Assembly: GCA_946480475.1 (NCBI GenBank)
Contig: CAMLJM010000005.1
Location: 32,639 to 96,638 of the forward strand
DNA from: an uncultured Alphaproteobacteria bacterium
Lineage (GTDB): Bacteria > Pseudomonadota > Alphaproteobacteria > Micavibrionales > Micavibrionaceae
Length of the DNA stretch: 64,000 nucleotides
Direction: 5' to 3'
Shown in pieces: positions 17,118 to 26,184 of this stretch (its first letter is position 1; each line of letters starts with the position of its first letter). The notes beneath the pieces are model-generated. The model searched no databases and was not told the DNA's origin. It saw only the letters and a program-made list of their open reading frames with translations. The position numbers and the translations under genes were made by a program.

Positions 17118-18368
17118 TTATCCTTTAGCTTTCAGCTTCGTCAGCAAATTGCCGATTCCGCCTTTCTTATCTTCCTCTTCCTTGACCGCTTCGCTGCCTG
17201 TATCGGACAGAACATTTCTGACCGCCTTCATCAGACGCTCTACAATCTGTGAGCCTTCTTTATCCTGATGCAATTTGCGCATCTGGCTTTCGCTGCTGGC
17301 AAAAAGATCCGCATCAAAGGGCAGTATGGCCGATACCCGACGGTCAAGACCTTGCTCAATCTGGGACTTGGAAACTTCGTTCTTGCTCGAATAACCCTGC
17401 ATATTCACAATAATTTCGGCAGCTTCATTTGACCCGCCACGCAGCTCTTTGATTTCCTGCAACAATGTGCGCGTTGCGCGCACTGAAGGCAACGTGGGCA
17501 CAGTGAACAATAGAATCCTATGAGATTTGGTCAGAACGACACGGCGCAAAGCCGCCGATGATTGTGAAAGGTCAACCACGACCACAGGATAAATGCCCAT
17601 CAGATAATCAATCAGCATCTCATAATTTTGCGGCGATACGTTATCTTCCAGCATCACATCACCACCACTGCTCAAGACAAATAACTTATCACTGGCCTGA
17701 TGGATCATACGCGTCAAGGCATCTGTATTATTGTCAGCGGCCGCTTTAGCGGCATCTGCCAGCGTCGTGGCGGGTTCAAATTCCATACCGACACTTAAGG
17801 TAGACCATCCGCCTGAAGCGTCCAGCAAGAAAGTTTTTTGCCCCAGTATATCGGATGTGGACCATGATATGGCCTGTGCCGCCACCGAAACGCCGACCCC
17901 GCCTTTGCCACCCATCAGCGCAATCAGGCGGCTGCCCGTGGCGCCAATCTTCTTGATCAGGGTTGCCGCAATATCATTCGCCAGCAATTCCGTTTTAATC
18001 GGCTTGACGAGATAATCACTGACCCCCATGCCGACAAGGCGACGGTATAGATTAACATCATTAACAGGGCCGATAATGATGGCAGCCGTGCTTTCGCTGC
18101 AAACACCGCCCAGGGCTTCGATCTTCTCGGTAAAGCCATCAGCAATTTCTTCGGTCTGGATAATCACCAAGTCAGGCGAAGCATAACTGGTATAAGTGTC
18201 GATAGCCGTATTTACATCGCCCTCGACCACATCCAAAGTCACGCGTGCAAAACGCCAGTCGCTGGCCATCGCCGAAAACGCGGCACGTGTGTCCGCATCA
18301 CGTGTAAACAATGTTACACGCGCACCGGGCAGTAATACCGAAGTATGGGATGTATCGTTTTCACTCAT
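17118..18368 (-). CDS. cpaE: Tad localisation ATPase-like protein CpaE (TadZ)
   Basis: 416 residues. The N-terminal third (about 15-140) is receiver-like, and the rest is a MinD/ParA-type fold. CpaE/TadZ places the pilus machine at the cell pole. The deviant Walker A reads KGGVGVS (155-161): the signature first lysine is kept but the usual second lysine is valine, so ATP hydrolysis is doubtful. The later motif LLDASGGWSTLSVG replaces the standard LLDLDLQ. A charged tail follows. It is transcribed with cpaF downstream. A 126-bp gap separates it from cpaD. Confidence 0.85.
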   Translation of the reverse strand: MSENDTSHTSVLLPGARVTLFTRDADTRAAFSAMASDWRFARVTLDVVEGDVNTAIDTYTSYASPDLVIIQTEEIADGFTEKIEALGGVCSESTAAIIIGPVNDVNLYRRLVGMGVSDYLVKPIKTELLANDIAATLIKKIGATGSRLIALMGGKGGVGVSVAAQAISWSTSDILGQKTFLLDASGGWSTLSVGMEFEPATTLADAAKAAADNNTDALTRMIHQASDKLFVLSSGGDVMLEDNVSPQNYEMLIDYLMGIYPVVVVDLSQSSAALRRVVLTKSHRILLFTVPTLPSVRATRTLLQEIKELRGGSNEAAEIIVNMQGYSSKNEVSKSQIEQGLDRRVSAILPFDADLFASSESQMRKLHQDKEGSQIVERLMKAVRNVLSDTGSEAVKEEEDKKGGIGNLLTKLKAKG

Positions 18369-18494
18369 GGCTAGCCTAAGCAGGGAAGTAGGATTATGTA
18401 TACTCGAGTCACAATTGTAGTCTTCCTAATAATTGCGCGAAAACGTTACTAATTGCTTACGATCCTGCTGCGCCAGTTAAAGTTTTTTGGCGTT

Positions 18495-19169
18495 TTATTG
18501 CGTGGTGTAGGCGCCCTGCAATTGACCATTCGGTGTACCGTTACGATAAGGCTCTACAACGGCGCCGGCACGGCGGCCATCCCCGTCAGTTTTCTCAACA
18601 CGCCGCCCTCCTAAATCTTCAGGATGCGCAACCTGACGGGCAATCATCGTATTCACTGAACAACCTAATTTATAATCAAGGTTAATCTCAGCATGACTTT
18701 CGGTATAGCCCGGCATCATGTCGCAATCCTCCGGCCCTTCTGCGGTGATACTGTTATAACTGATCACCATTTCAGAACGATCACCACCGCGATCAACCGC
18801 AAGAATGCGACCCTTAACGTTCTTAACACCACGTTCTGAAAGCGCCTGCTGTATGCGATACAAAGCATCCGTCGCCTTCATAGCTGTATTACTTTTGGAA
18901 TAAGGATCATAGCTGACAACGATTTCAGCTTGACTGGAGCCATAACGAACATAATGAGCGGCCATCTGGTCATAGTCCTGATCAATCAATTCGGATACCA
19001 GATAACGCTCTGAATGGTCTTTCTCTACCAGTTGTATGGGGTTGGAAGTCACAGTAGTCGGCATATCAATCTTGGAGCACGCCCCCAGGGTAAGCGCACT
19101 CAGAGCTGTCAACGCCAGCAAGATCTGACGCAATCCGGAATGGTTGAAGGCGATCGTGCGGCTTGTCAT
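18495..19169 (-). CDS. cpaD: Pilus biogenesis lipoprotein CpaD
   Basis: 224 residues from the ATG at 19169. This start leaves a clear lipoprotein signal (basic start, then LTLGAC with the lipid cysteine near residue 31) and avoids overlap with cpaC, whereas the frame runs further upstream. The body matches the CpaD family, with DCDMMPGYTE and the conserved LGCSVNTMIARQVAHPEDL-type stretch (shown here as LGCSVNTMIARQVAHP). CpaD is a periplasmic or outer-membrane factor of the Tad secretin complex. It lies between cpaC and cpaE in the usual order. Confidence 0.85.
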   Translation of the reverse strand: MTSRTIAFNHSGLRQILLALTALSALTLGACSKIDMPTTVTSNPIQLVEKDHSERYLVSELIDQDYDQMAAHYVRYGSSQAEIVVSYDPYSKSNTAMKATDALYRIQQALSERGVKNVKGRILAVDRGGDRSEMVISYNSITAEGPEDCDMMPGYTESHAEINLDYKLGCSVNTMIARQVAHPEDLGGRRVEKTDGDGRRAGAVVEPYRNGTPNGQLQGAYTTQ

Positions 19170-19185
19170 GCAGGTCCCCAAATCA

Positions 19186-20637
19186 TCATGGCATAATATA
19201 GCCATAGGATTGATCATCGCTCATCAATTCCTCTGGCATTTTACGTTTGTTGGCATATGTACGGCGGATATTGTTGGCAAACATCTGGGCCAGATTGTTA
19301 TTAGCCTTTTCCGGTGCGGCCTGAGCCTTCTTCTGAGCTTGCGCTTCAGCAAACGGCTTCACCATAAAAGGTGTCACCATAACCACCAGTTCCGTTTCTT
19401 CGCGATCAAAACTGCGTGACTTGATCAGATCGCCAATAACAGGCGTATCCTTGATACCCGGCAAGCCTTGCATGGCCTTGACCGCCTGGGATTGCAGGAT
19501 TCCCGCAATCATCAGGCTGGCTCCGCTTCCCATCTCAACAGTCGTAGATGCACGGCGCACATCAATCGCCGGGATAGCAATGCCCCCAACAGAACTTACA
19601 CCATTCGCACGGTCAAGAGACGATACTTCAGTTTGGATCTGCAGACTGATGCGGTCATTCGACATGACAATCGGACGGAAGTTCAGGGAAACGCCGAACT
19701 GACGATACGTCACAACCAAGTTACCATTCTCATCAAGGCTGCTCGGAATGGGAATCTCGCCGCCCGCAAGAAAGCCGGCTTGCTCGCCTGATATCGCTGA
19801 CAGATTGGGTTCAGCCAGAATGTTCAGCATACCCTCATCCTCAAGAAGACGGAGAGTCCCCTGCAATGGCGAAAAATCACCATTATCAAAGATGAATCCG
19901 CCAATAGCACGCGACTCAGCGCTCAAACCGGCGCCGCCATTGGAAGCGAGGAAACCATCAGTATCACCGCCAAGATAATCAATATCGAAATCAGTGCCAA
20001 TCTCACGCAGGGATGACCGCGCCATCTCCATAATCCGCACCTTCAGCATCACCTGCTGGTCACCCTGTACATTCATCAGGTTGGCAATGTTGTTGGCATT
20101 ACCGGCAATACGCGCCGCCAGATCCTGGATCTTGTTCGATGCATCAGGCGTCGAAACACGGCCCGTCAGCACAACCTGGTTATTGACAGTTTTGGCCCTG
20201 ACATCTTTTTCATTAGGGAACAAATTATTAATATTATTCTGCAGTGTAATTTCATCGATACGCACATGGATATTCATGCGCTTCAGAATGTTACCTTCAG
20301 CATCCAGAGCGATAATGTTGGTATCGCCGATCGCCGCACCCACCATATAAAGCTGGTTGGATTGCAGCGCCTGCACATCCACTACACTGGGGTTCGCGAC
20401 CAGAACATCAGCGACAGGACCATCCACTTTAACAATCTCAGCCTTCCCCAGTGTCAGAACCAGTGTAGGGTCCTGATGCTGCTGCGCCGCCGATACTGTG
20501 ACCAGATCAGCTTTATCAGCATAACTTTGCCAAGCGCCCGCCGTGCAAACCAATGCGAACAGCAGCACTGCCGCAAGACGCAGCATAATCCGGCGGGATG
20601 CACAGGATAAGTTTGTGGACAAACCCATCATTTTCAA
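19186..20637 (-). CDS. cpaC: Tad outer-membrane secretin CpaC (RcpA)
   Basis: 483 residues with a signal sequence (cleavage near residue 40). The pilus-assembly N domain (about 60-125, VADVLVANPSVVDVQALQ in part) is followed by a BON-like segment (NNQVVLTGRVSTPD) and the secretin pore domain, with EPNLSAISGEQAGFLAGG (about 285-302) and the C-terminal VPVIGDLI-like motif DTPVIGDLIKS. It forms the outer-membrane channel for the Flp pilus. cpaB lies 108 bp upstream, with a perfect hairpin in the gap. The final 40 residues are polar and of unknown role. Confidence 0.93.
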   Translation of the reverse strand: MKMMGLSTNLSCASRRIMLRLAAVLLFALVCTAGAWQSYADKADLVTVSAAQQHQDPTLVLTLGKAEIVKVDGPVADVLVANPSVVDVQALQSNQLYMVGAAIGDTNIIALDAEGNILKRMNIHVRIDEITLQNNINNLFPNEKDVRAKTVNNQVVLTGRVSTPDASNKIQDLAARIAGNANNIANLMNVQGDQQVMLKVRIMEMARSSLREIGTDFDIDYLGGDTDGFLASNGGAGLSAESRAIGGFIFDNGDFSPLQGTLRLLEDEGMLNILAEPNLSAISGEQAGFLAGGEIPIPSSLDENGNLVVTYRQFGVSLNFRPIVMSNDRISLQIQTEVSSLDRANGVSSVGGIAIPAIDVRRASTTVEMGSGASLMIAGILQSQAVKAMQGLPGIKDTPVIGDLIKSRSFDREETELVVMVTPFMVKPFAEAQAQKKAQAAPEKANNNLAQMFANNIRRTYANKRKMPEELMSDDQSYGYIMP

Positions 20638-20655
20638 TTCACTCAGGTTGTTACA

Positions 20656-20678
20656 GAGACATTCGGAAGGAATGTCTC
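20656..20678 (-). promoter_or_regulatory. Intercistronic hairpin between cpaB and cpaC
   Basis: GAGACATTC and GAATGTCTC form a perfect 9-bp stem around GGAAG. There is no T-run, so it is more likely an RNA-processing, stability or attenuation element than a terminator. Confidence 0.5.
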
Positions 20679-20745
20679 GGGAAGGTCTTTTAATAGTAAG
20701 CGATATTTTTGAAAAATGCCATACCCAGAAAATATATTACCGTAA

Positions 20746-21633
20746 TCACGGAGACACACCCACTTCGTCTGACATATTTCCATTAAAAACACGAACGCTG
20801 GTCACACCGCCGCCGGTGCTTCCGCGTCTTTGCTCAAGCTCGTCAACCAATTCACTGTAAATACGTGTGATGCGGGCATCCGTGGCCGCCGGGGTACGCG
20901 GCATGACAACCTTATCATCACCCATACCGCGCAGGGCCAGTTCGATGGAGCCGACAGAACTTGCCAAAGCCAGTGTCTGTGCCTGACGCGGTGTCACTTC
21001 CAGCGTATAAACCTTGCCAGCCTTGACCTTTTCTTCGTTACGCGTCGCCGACTGGTCGACAGCCAACACCTTAATATTCTGCAAAATCGTTTCCGACGCA
21101 CGACGGTTTACATTTCGCTGCAACACATCATGCACAACCGGATCATCACGGTCACGCATGGTAAAGCGCACACGGTAAGTCAAAATCACATCCACATAAT
21201 CGCCAGGCGCCACAAAGCCACCCGCACTGCTGCCCGCGTTACCGGCAATCGCCACGGCACGCATACCGGGCGTCATCGTCGCCGCCAGCCAGTTGACCTT
21301 GGCCGGAACCAGTGATGATTTCGTAATCGGCTCGTTAACCGCCATCGGACGGCGCACTTTACCTTCAGCAATATCGGTAATTTTCTTGTTGCCTTCTTTC
21401 ACCAGCAAACCTTCGAAAACGCCTGATTTCGGCCACTCTTGCCATTTAACATTGGTTTCGGTCAGCGCTTCACCCGCCTTTAGTGCCTTGGCGGCCACAA
21501 CAATCTGCACGCGCGCCTCTTCTTTAACAGGCTGCTTCTTACGATCTGTCTTCAACGTCGCCTGCACCAGCATAGCTACCAGAACAGCTACCAGAAATCC
21601 GCCAGCCATAACGATCAAAACATTACGGTTCAT
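20746..21633 (-). CDS. cpaB: Flp pilus assembly protein CpaB (RcpC)
   Basis: 295 residues, with one N-terminal membrane helix (about 5-25), a SAF domain (about 45-110: VVAAKALKAGEALTETNV in part) and the RcpC/CpaB domain with FVAPGDYVDVILTYR (near 145). CpaB is a periplasmic component linking the inner and outer parts of the Tad machine. It is transcribed between cpaA (64 bp upstream) and cpaC. All segments expected of the family are present. Confidence 0.9.
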   Translation of the reverse strand: MNRNVLIVMAGGFLVAVLVAMLVQATLKTDRKKQPVKEEARVQIVVAAKALKAGEALTETNVKWQEWPKSGVFEGLLVKEGNKKITDIAEGKVRRPMAVNEPITKSSLVPAKVNWLAATMTPGMRAVAIAGNAGSSAGGFVAPGDYVDVILTYRVRFTMRDRDDPVVHDVLQRNVNRRASETILQNIKVLAVDQSATRNEEKVKAGKVYTLEVTPRQAQTLALASSVGSIELALRGMGDDKVVMPRTPAATDARITRIYSELVDELEQRRGSTGGGVTSVRVFNGNMSDEVGVSP

Positions 21634-21697
21634 GATCTGCCCTTTCTCAATTCTGTCCTCAGCATAACCTATTTTCAGGCGAAACGCGATGCGGCTG

Positions 21698-22261
21698 TTA
21701 TTCGGCAGCCTCAGATGGTTCGATAAACGCCTTTAACGTACTCATTGAAAGATAATGTTCGGTAAAGAAAATATAGAACACCCCTATGACAATCGGGATT
21801 CCATAAGCCACCACAGCCTCACCCGCTTGCGTGCGCGCAAACCAGCTGCCCGGCTTCACATTCTTGAATGGCTTGTATCGTTTGATGGCGAGGGCCAGCA
21901 GCGCCAGTAACGCCCCACATATCGTTACAATCAACAGATACCACGCTATATGCTGCACACCCATCCAAAAGGCATAAACAGTAATCAGCTTTGAATCGCC
22001 CGCACCCATCGTGCGCGCTATCGTCATCAGGAATGTCACGACGAATGCGATACCACCCGCCCACAGGTGCGAAGAAATAATCTGGAAAGGTTCAGGATTT
22101 TTACCCAGATGCGTCGCGATAAAAGCGAAAACAAATGCCAGCAGAATGCCCAAGGCATAAGAATTCGGGATCACCATGCCGCGAAAATCCGATGCAGCAC
22201 AAAGCAGGCCCAGCCCGAGGGCGACCAGCACAGCGCAAAGGAATACAATCAGGAACAGCAT
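21698..22261 (-). CDS. cpaA: Prepilin peptidase CpaA (TadV)
   Basis: 187 residues with six hydrophobic segments, an aspartic protease of the inner membrane that trims the leader from Flp prepilins. The two catalytic aspartates are seen in AASDFRGMVIPN (about residue 25) and GAGDSKL (about 93, the GxGD motif). Short length without the methylase part is normal for the TadV type. It follows the pilin gene, with a terminator-like hairpin in the gap, so it may be read by leak-through or from its own promoter. Confidence 0.9.
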   Translation of the reverse strand: MLFLIVFLCAVLVALGLGLLCAASDFRGMVIPNSYALGILLAFVFAFIATHLGKNPEPFQIISSHLWAGGIAFVVTFLMTIARTMGAGDSKLITVYAFWMGVQHIAWYLLIVTICGALLALLALAIKRYKPFKNVKPGSWFARTQAGEAVVAYGIPIVIGVFYIFFTEHYLSMSTLKAFIEPSEAAE

Positions 22262-22336
22262 GATATCAATGAGAACTAAAAGAATGCGGAAGAAACCGCG
22301 AAAGGATTTTTCATTCTACCGCGTTTACGGTGGTAA

Positions 22337-22374
22337 AGCAAAAGCCGCCCAACATCACGCCAGGCGGCTTTGCT
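22337..22374. terminator. Terminator after the Flp pilin gene
   Basis: AGCAAAaGCCGCC and GGCGGCTTTGCT form a long stem with a 12-14-base loop. On the minus strand TTTTGC follows. It probably limits read-through from the highly expressed pilin gene into cpaA. Confidence 0.7.
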
Positions 22375-22389
22375 AAACGATAGTGCGGA

Positions 22390-22599
22390 TTAGTTCGATA
22401 CAGCGTCCACGTTGCTAGCAGCGGTGCTGAGTGCCGTAGAAATCGAACCGAACATCGCAGACAGGCTGCCACCGGCCAGGAAAACGGCCGCCATAATGGC
22501 CAGCGAAATACCACCAGCGATCAGGCCGTATTCAATAGCCGTAGCGCCTTCTTCACTGTGAATGTATGCCTGCACGCGTGCAATAATTTTGGTCAACAT
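22390..22599 (-). CDS. flp: Flp-type major pilin
   Basis: 69 residues from the ATG at 22599, which has a strong AGGAGA site; upstream in-frame starts lack one. The N-terminal leader ends before the GATAIEYGLIAGG segment (about residues 18-30), the Flp signature with the conserved glutamate and tyrosine, where CpaA cuts. The rest is one hydrophobic helix and a small Ser/Ala tail. It polymerises into the Tad pilus. A CtrA-type box lies 111 bp upstream and a terminator follows, as expected for a separately regulated, abundant product. Confidence 0.93.
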   Translation of the reverse strand: MLTKIIARVQAYIHSEEGATAIEYGLIAGGISLAIMAAVFLAGGSLSAMFGSISTALSTAASNVDAVSN

Positions 22600-22709
22600 A
22601 GTCAAGTCTCCTTCTAGAAGTTTCCAGCAAATTTTATTATTGAGGGTTTCCCACATTCCACAGAACATGAAATGCCTAACCGCATGATTCTATCTTATCT
22701 GTATAATTT

Positions 22710-22724
22710 TTAAAGGGGGGTTAA
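22710..22724 (-). promoter_or_regulatory. CtrA-type binding box upstream of the Flp pilin gene
   Basis: TTAA-N7-TTAA, exactly the consensus spacing of the alphaproteobacterial cell-cycle regulator CtrA, 111 bp upstream of the pilin start codon in a 229-bp gap. In Caulobacter the pilA gene is CtrA-activated. Confidence 0.6.
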
Positions 22725-22828
22725 GAAACCGGTTTTTGACAGTGAATAGAACCATTTATCGTTTCGAAATTAGGCCGAATTTTAGGTAATATTTGCCATA
22801 TTCGACAGGTTTCCCCCTCCTCAAACCC

Positions 22829-24400
22829 TTATTGTTTCAAGTGCAGGTTTGCAAGCGCACCGCTAATGCGTTCAAATACCGTCACCAGCTGGGCCTGCGA
22901 GGGCGCATCAAAATAATGATCGGAATCTGTCGCACACTGGCGATAAATATCCTTCGTCTCCTCAGAAATATCTGATGTGGCATGGTCGAAAGTGATGGTG
23001 TAGACAATGACGTTGCGCGGATCATCTTTCAGCCATTCACAAATCTCTAAAAGCCGCTCATTCATCTCAGCGACGTTGTTGACCGTTGTAGAACGTGAAG
23101 AACTCCAGTAGCCGGAATAAATACCTGAAGGCGACATTTCACCGTCCGTCATCAGAACAATGGCTTTATTCCACTCTTCATCCCCCCACTCGGAACCTTC
23201 AATAAACGGCTCGTCTGGTGATAACACACGCGCACCCCACGCCATGCCGATATTAGAATATGTTGAACCGCCATAGTTCATGCTTGCAATAGTGGAATTC
23301 AGATCGGTTTCACTGCTGGTTAGCGGGCGTACGTTAGCAAACGGGCAGCTTTCATTCGGGGTACTACGCCAGCAATAGCAATACGTTTTATTGCAATTGC
23401 CGCCCGTGCCAGTACAGGAACTGCAGCGCGAATTGCTGTAACCAGAGAAATCATCACACTCCTGACCAGATGAAATCACGCGGCCTGACATATAAATATC
23501 CCATGGCCCGGCATAATCATCAATAACCGTATCATCCGGATAAGGATCATTTGTAGTGCTACTAGGAGCCCAACCGTGACCGCGACAGTCAGTTGAGCTA
23601 GTGCACAAACCTGTTCCGCTGGTTGTCCAGAGTTGACCCTTACTATTCGCCACATGTGTTGCTGTATCGCTATAATTAGTATCTTTATGCTCAACTACAC
23701 AACCATACCAGTTGCTGCTGGAACTCTGACTTGTTGTATAACTAACGCCAGACGGCAGCGTCACAAAGGGCGTACCATAGCCAGCCGTACCGTCAGGATA
23801 CTGTCCTAGACCATAACGCCCCACCCGTACGGAGGCCGCATAAGGCACAATGCCGATCTTGATATCATCCGGTTCCGCTACACGGTCGAACAAGATTGTT
23901 ACGAAGTTCGTAGCCGCTGTCCTCACTGCACTCATATTAGACGAACCCAAAGAACCTGTGTTATCCAACACCAACACCACTTCCAGCCCCTTGATCTCAC
24001 GCGCCACAACCACTGAACTGGCCACGTTAATAGTCTGATAGCCCATAATGCGCATGAAAGTTGTAGGAAATGTCGCTGTCGCGACCACGCGCACTTCGCT
24101 TTGCGTGACAGTCACCTGGATGTCATCTTCATTCAGAATACCGATTTTCTCGGACGGGTAGTTAGCCATCAGAAATTCACGCACACGCGTCTCAATGACA
24201 TCATCTTCTTGTGAAGTCGCCGCCGCCGCCAGTGCCGACGCATCAATGGCGCCATGCAGACGCTGACGCACAAGGTAAGCCTGGGATACATCCATTGCCA
24301 GCCCTACACCGGCAATCAGCATCGGTGCCATAAGACCGAAAGCAATGGCTATTGTGCCTTCAGCGGAAAGAACAAAATACTGGATGATTTTCTTTAACAT
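22829..24400 (-). CDS. tadG: TadG-like protein with von Willebrand A domain
   Basis: 523 residues. The N-terminal TadE-like helix (about 12-40, EGTIAIAFGLMAP) targets it to the pilus machine. A von Willebrand A domain begins about 140, with the metal-site motif DNTGSLGSS (146-154) and a later ALVLMTDGEMS-type strand (VLMTDGEMSPSG). An unusual insertion (about residues 220-350) holds ten cysteines within a Ser/Thr/Gly-rich stretch, probably disulfide-bonded. It is envelope-exposed and may be a minor pilin or adhesin. It follows two tadE-like genes in one unit. Confidence 0.85.
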   Translation of the reverse strand: MLKKIIQYFVLSAEGTIAIAFGLMAPMLIAGVGLAMDVSQAYLVRQRLHGAIDASALAAAATSQEDDVIETRVREFLMANYPSEKIGILNEDDIQVTVTQSEVRVVATATFPTTFMRIMGYQTINVASSVVVAREIKGLEVVLVLDNTGSLGSSNMSAVRTAATNFVTILFDRVAEPDDIKIGIVPYAASVRVGRYGLGQYPDGTAGYGTPFVTLPSGVSYTTSQSSSSNWYGCVVEHKDTNYSDTATHVANSKGQLWTTSGTGLCTSSTDCRGHGWAPSSTTNDPYPDDTVIDDYAGPWDIYMSGRVISSGQECDDFSGYSNSRCSSCTGTGGNCNKTYCYCWRSTPNESCPFANVRPLTSSETDLNSTIASMNYGGSTYSNIGMAWGARVLSPDEPFIEGSEWGDEEWNKAIVLMTDGEMSPSGIYSGYWSSSRSTTVNNVAEMNERLLEICEWLKDDPRNVIVYTITFDHATSDISEETKDIYRQCATDSDHYFDAPSQAQLVTVFERISGALANLHLKQ

Positions 24401-24406
24401 GATAGT

Positions 24407-24988
24407 TCAGCTTTCGTTACGACCCACGACAGGGTTCTTACGACCACGGGCGAATGTGTATTCAATCATATTTAAGGAACCCACAAAGCGCGTACCAAAC
24501 AAGGGGCGATAAGGGTAACGCACATAAACAGCAAACAATCCATCATGAATAAGGACCAGGGGCGTTACGTTCTCTATGATATCGGCCTCGTCCAGCTCCT
24601 GCCCGTCCATATTATCCGTTTCACGCCATACAACTTCAGGAACGGCATCATCGGGGTCGCTGGTGCTATCTTCAGGTTCGAAACTTATACTGACAATATC
24701 AAATCCGACATCATCCGGATTAAAGGGGTTCAACGCCAGACGTCCCGCACGCTTCGCTTCTTCCAGCTGTTCGTCCGTTACTTCCTCGGTGCGGGTCAGC
24801 AGATCTGACACAATCTGCGAGGCCATAATGACTTTCTGGTTTGCCATGATGCCATTACCCAGCTCTATAGTAGCCAACAGCAACATAATCAGTATGGGGA
24901 AAACAAGAGCAAATTCAGTCGCCGCCAGACCTCTTTGGTCGTGCGCCCAGTCTCGAACGAATTGATTAAACGCCTTAAATAACATCAT
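24407..24988 (-). CDS. tadE: TadE-like pseudopilin
   Basis: 193 residues from the ATG at 24988; the longer frame would begin at a TTG. The TadE signature GLAATEFALVFPILIMLLLA (20 residues, near 20-40) gives one membrane helix, and the rest is a periplasmic domain rich in acidic residues. TadE and TadF are prepilin-like proteins processed by the same peptidase and thought to prime or cap the pilus. Its start overlaps the end of the upstream tadE-like gene by some 14 bases, and its stop is 6 bp from tadG. Confidence 0.85.
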   Translation of the reverse strand: MMLFKAFNQFVRDWAHDQRGLAATEFALVFPILIMLLLATIELGNGIMANQKVIMASQIVSDLLTRTEEVTDEQLEEAKRAGRLALNPFNPDDVGFDIVSISFEPEDSTSDPDDAVPEVVWRETDNMDGQELDEADIIENVTPLVLIHDGLFAVYVRYPYRPLFGTRFVGSLNMIEYTFARGRKNPVVGRNES

Positions 24989-25526
24989 CGTCAATCAGAT
25001 ACGGTTCAGTTTGGAATACGAATGTCGCGGTCATCAATTTACGGTTGCCAGGTGAATCAGAAAGAATAGCACCCATGAGGGGTGTCAGCATCGGATGGTA
25101 ATAAAGAACGTTCACCATCACAACATCTTCGGCATCACCAAACTCCAAGGAATCATCGGCCAAATTACCGTCATCATCAACTTGGGCCGTTGTATTCGCT
25201 TCCGAGAAGGCATCCAGCACTTCAACGGTAAACTGTATGGCATTGCAATCTACCAGCTTGATCGGAATGTGATTGCATATCTGCTCGCGGAAAAAGGACT
25301 CGGCTTCATCAGGATCTGAAATCACTTGCACTTGGCCGGTACGTACCGCACGCACAGCATCCTGTGTCGCGCCCAGCATCACGGAATTGGCGGTAAACAT
25401 AACGGCAATCTCAAGAATAGCCACAACCAGCATAACAAACGGCACGGCAACCAATGCGAATTCAATCGCCGTGGTACCGTCACCCTGATGCAGAAACCTG
25501 CTTAACTTATGTCTGATGAAACCCAT
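24975..25526 (-). CDS. TadE/TadF-like pseudopilin
   Basis: 183 residues from the ATG at 25526; an in-frame GTG lies 12 codons upstream and cannot be excluded. It carries TTAIEFALVAVPFVMLVVA (near 18-36), the TadE-type processing site and helix. The periplasmic part has two cysteines (EQICNHIP and LVDCNA) that may pair. It is the first gene of the tadF-tadE-tadG run. The 97-bp gap before it separates it from the pseudokinase pair. Confidence 0.8.
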   Translation of the reverse strand: MGFIRHKLSRFLHQGDGTTAIEFALVAVPFVMLVVAILEIAVMFTANSVMLGATQDAVRAVRTGQVQVISDPDEAESFFREQICNHIPIKLVDCNAIQFTVEVLDAFSEANTTAQVDDDGNLADDSLEFGDAEDVVMVNVLYYHPMLTPLMGAILSDSPGNRKLMTATFVFQTEPYLIDDDVI

Positions 25527-25659
25527 AAACCCAAGCCCGCCGCTAACAGCGGCTCTTTCCACTCTCTTAACGATTATATAACCACACCTATTAAGGAAGC
25601 TTTGAACAACCAGAAAATTTTAGACAATTACAATGAGTTAAGTAACGATAGCCCCCGGA

Positions 25660-26184
25660 TTACGCCTTAGCATTCTTGCTCTCCAAACGACCTTCATCAA
25701 TAGGAAAACCTTCAGAATCAAGGGCCATTTCGCCCGTAACTTCACGCCCCCAGCGTTCAATCATCTCTTCCTGACGGGTCTTGATCGCTTTCAACCTCAC
25801 TGAAGAACGCTGAATCATGATAGTGGCCACTATGCCAGACAAGGCCCAGTCGATCATGTAACCAAGGCCCGCAGCCGAATACATAACAATAATCGTATAG
25901 GGATTGGTAATAAGTCCAACGGCATATTCGGTTGTATGTCCGCCTTTGATCCACAAATCCAGCAGAAACGGCATACAACCGCATAGATTGATGGAACCCA
26001 CCGTAATAGCGCGCGCGCCCCCCTTACGATCCACCAGGGCCGCGACGATGGTGGGTAACATGCCGAATAAAATCAATATGGTGGTCGGCATCAGCAGGAT
26101 AGCCGCCAGTAAAACAACCACCAGCAGGATTTGCAGACCCCAGCCGCGACTGCTTGCCTTTGCCTTTTTAGCTTTCTTAGCCAT
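25660..26184 (-). CDS. Small multi-span membrane protein paired with the pseudokinase
   Basis: 174 residues. A lysine-rich start (MAKKAKKAKASS) is followed by about four hydrophobic segments (roughly 15-35, 38-55, 62-80 and 90-120) and a charged cytoplasmic tail. I recognise no family. Its ATG overlaps the stop codon of the upstream pseudokinase gene, so the two are almost certainly translated together and their products may form a membrane complex. Position next to tadE/tadG hints at a Tad-related role, which is inference. Confidence 0.55.
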   Translation of the reverse strand: MAKKAKKAKASSRGWGLQILLVVVLLAAILLMPTTILILFGMLPTIVAALVDRKGGARAITVGSINLCGCMPFLLDLWIKGGHTTEYAVGLITNPYTIIVMYSAAGLGYMIDWALSGIVATIMIQRSSVRLKAIKTRQEEMIERWGREVTGEMALDSEGFPIDEGRLESKNAKA

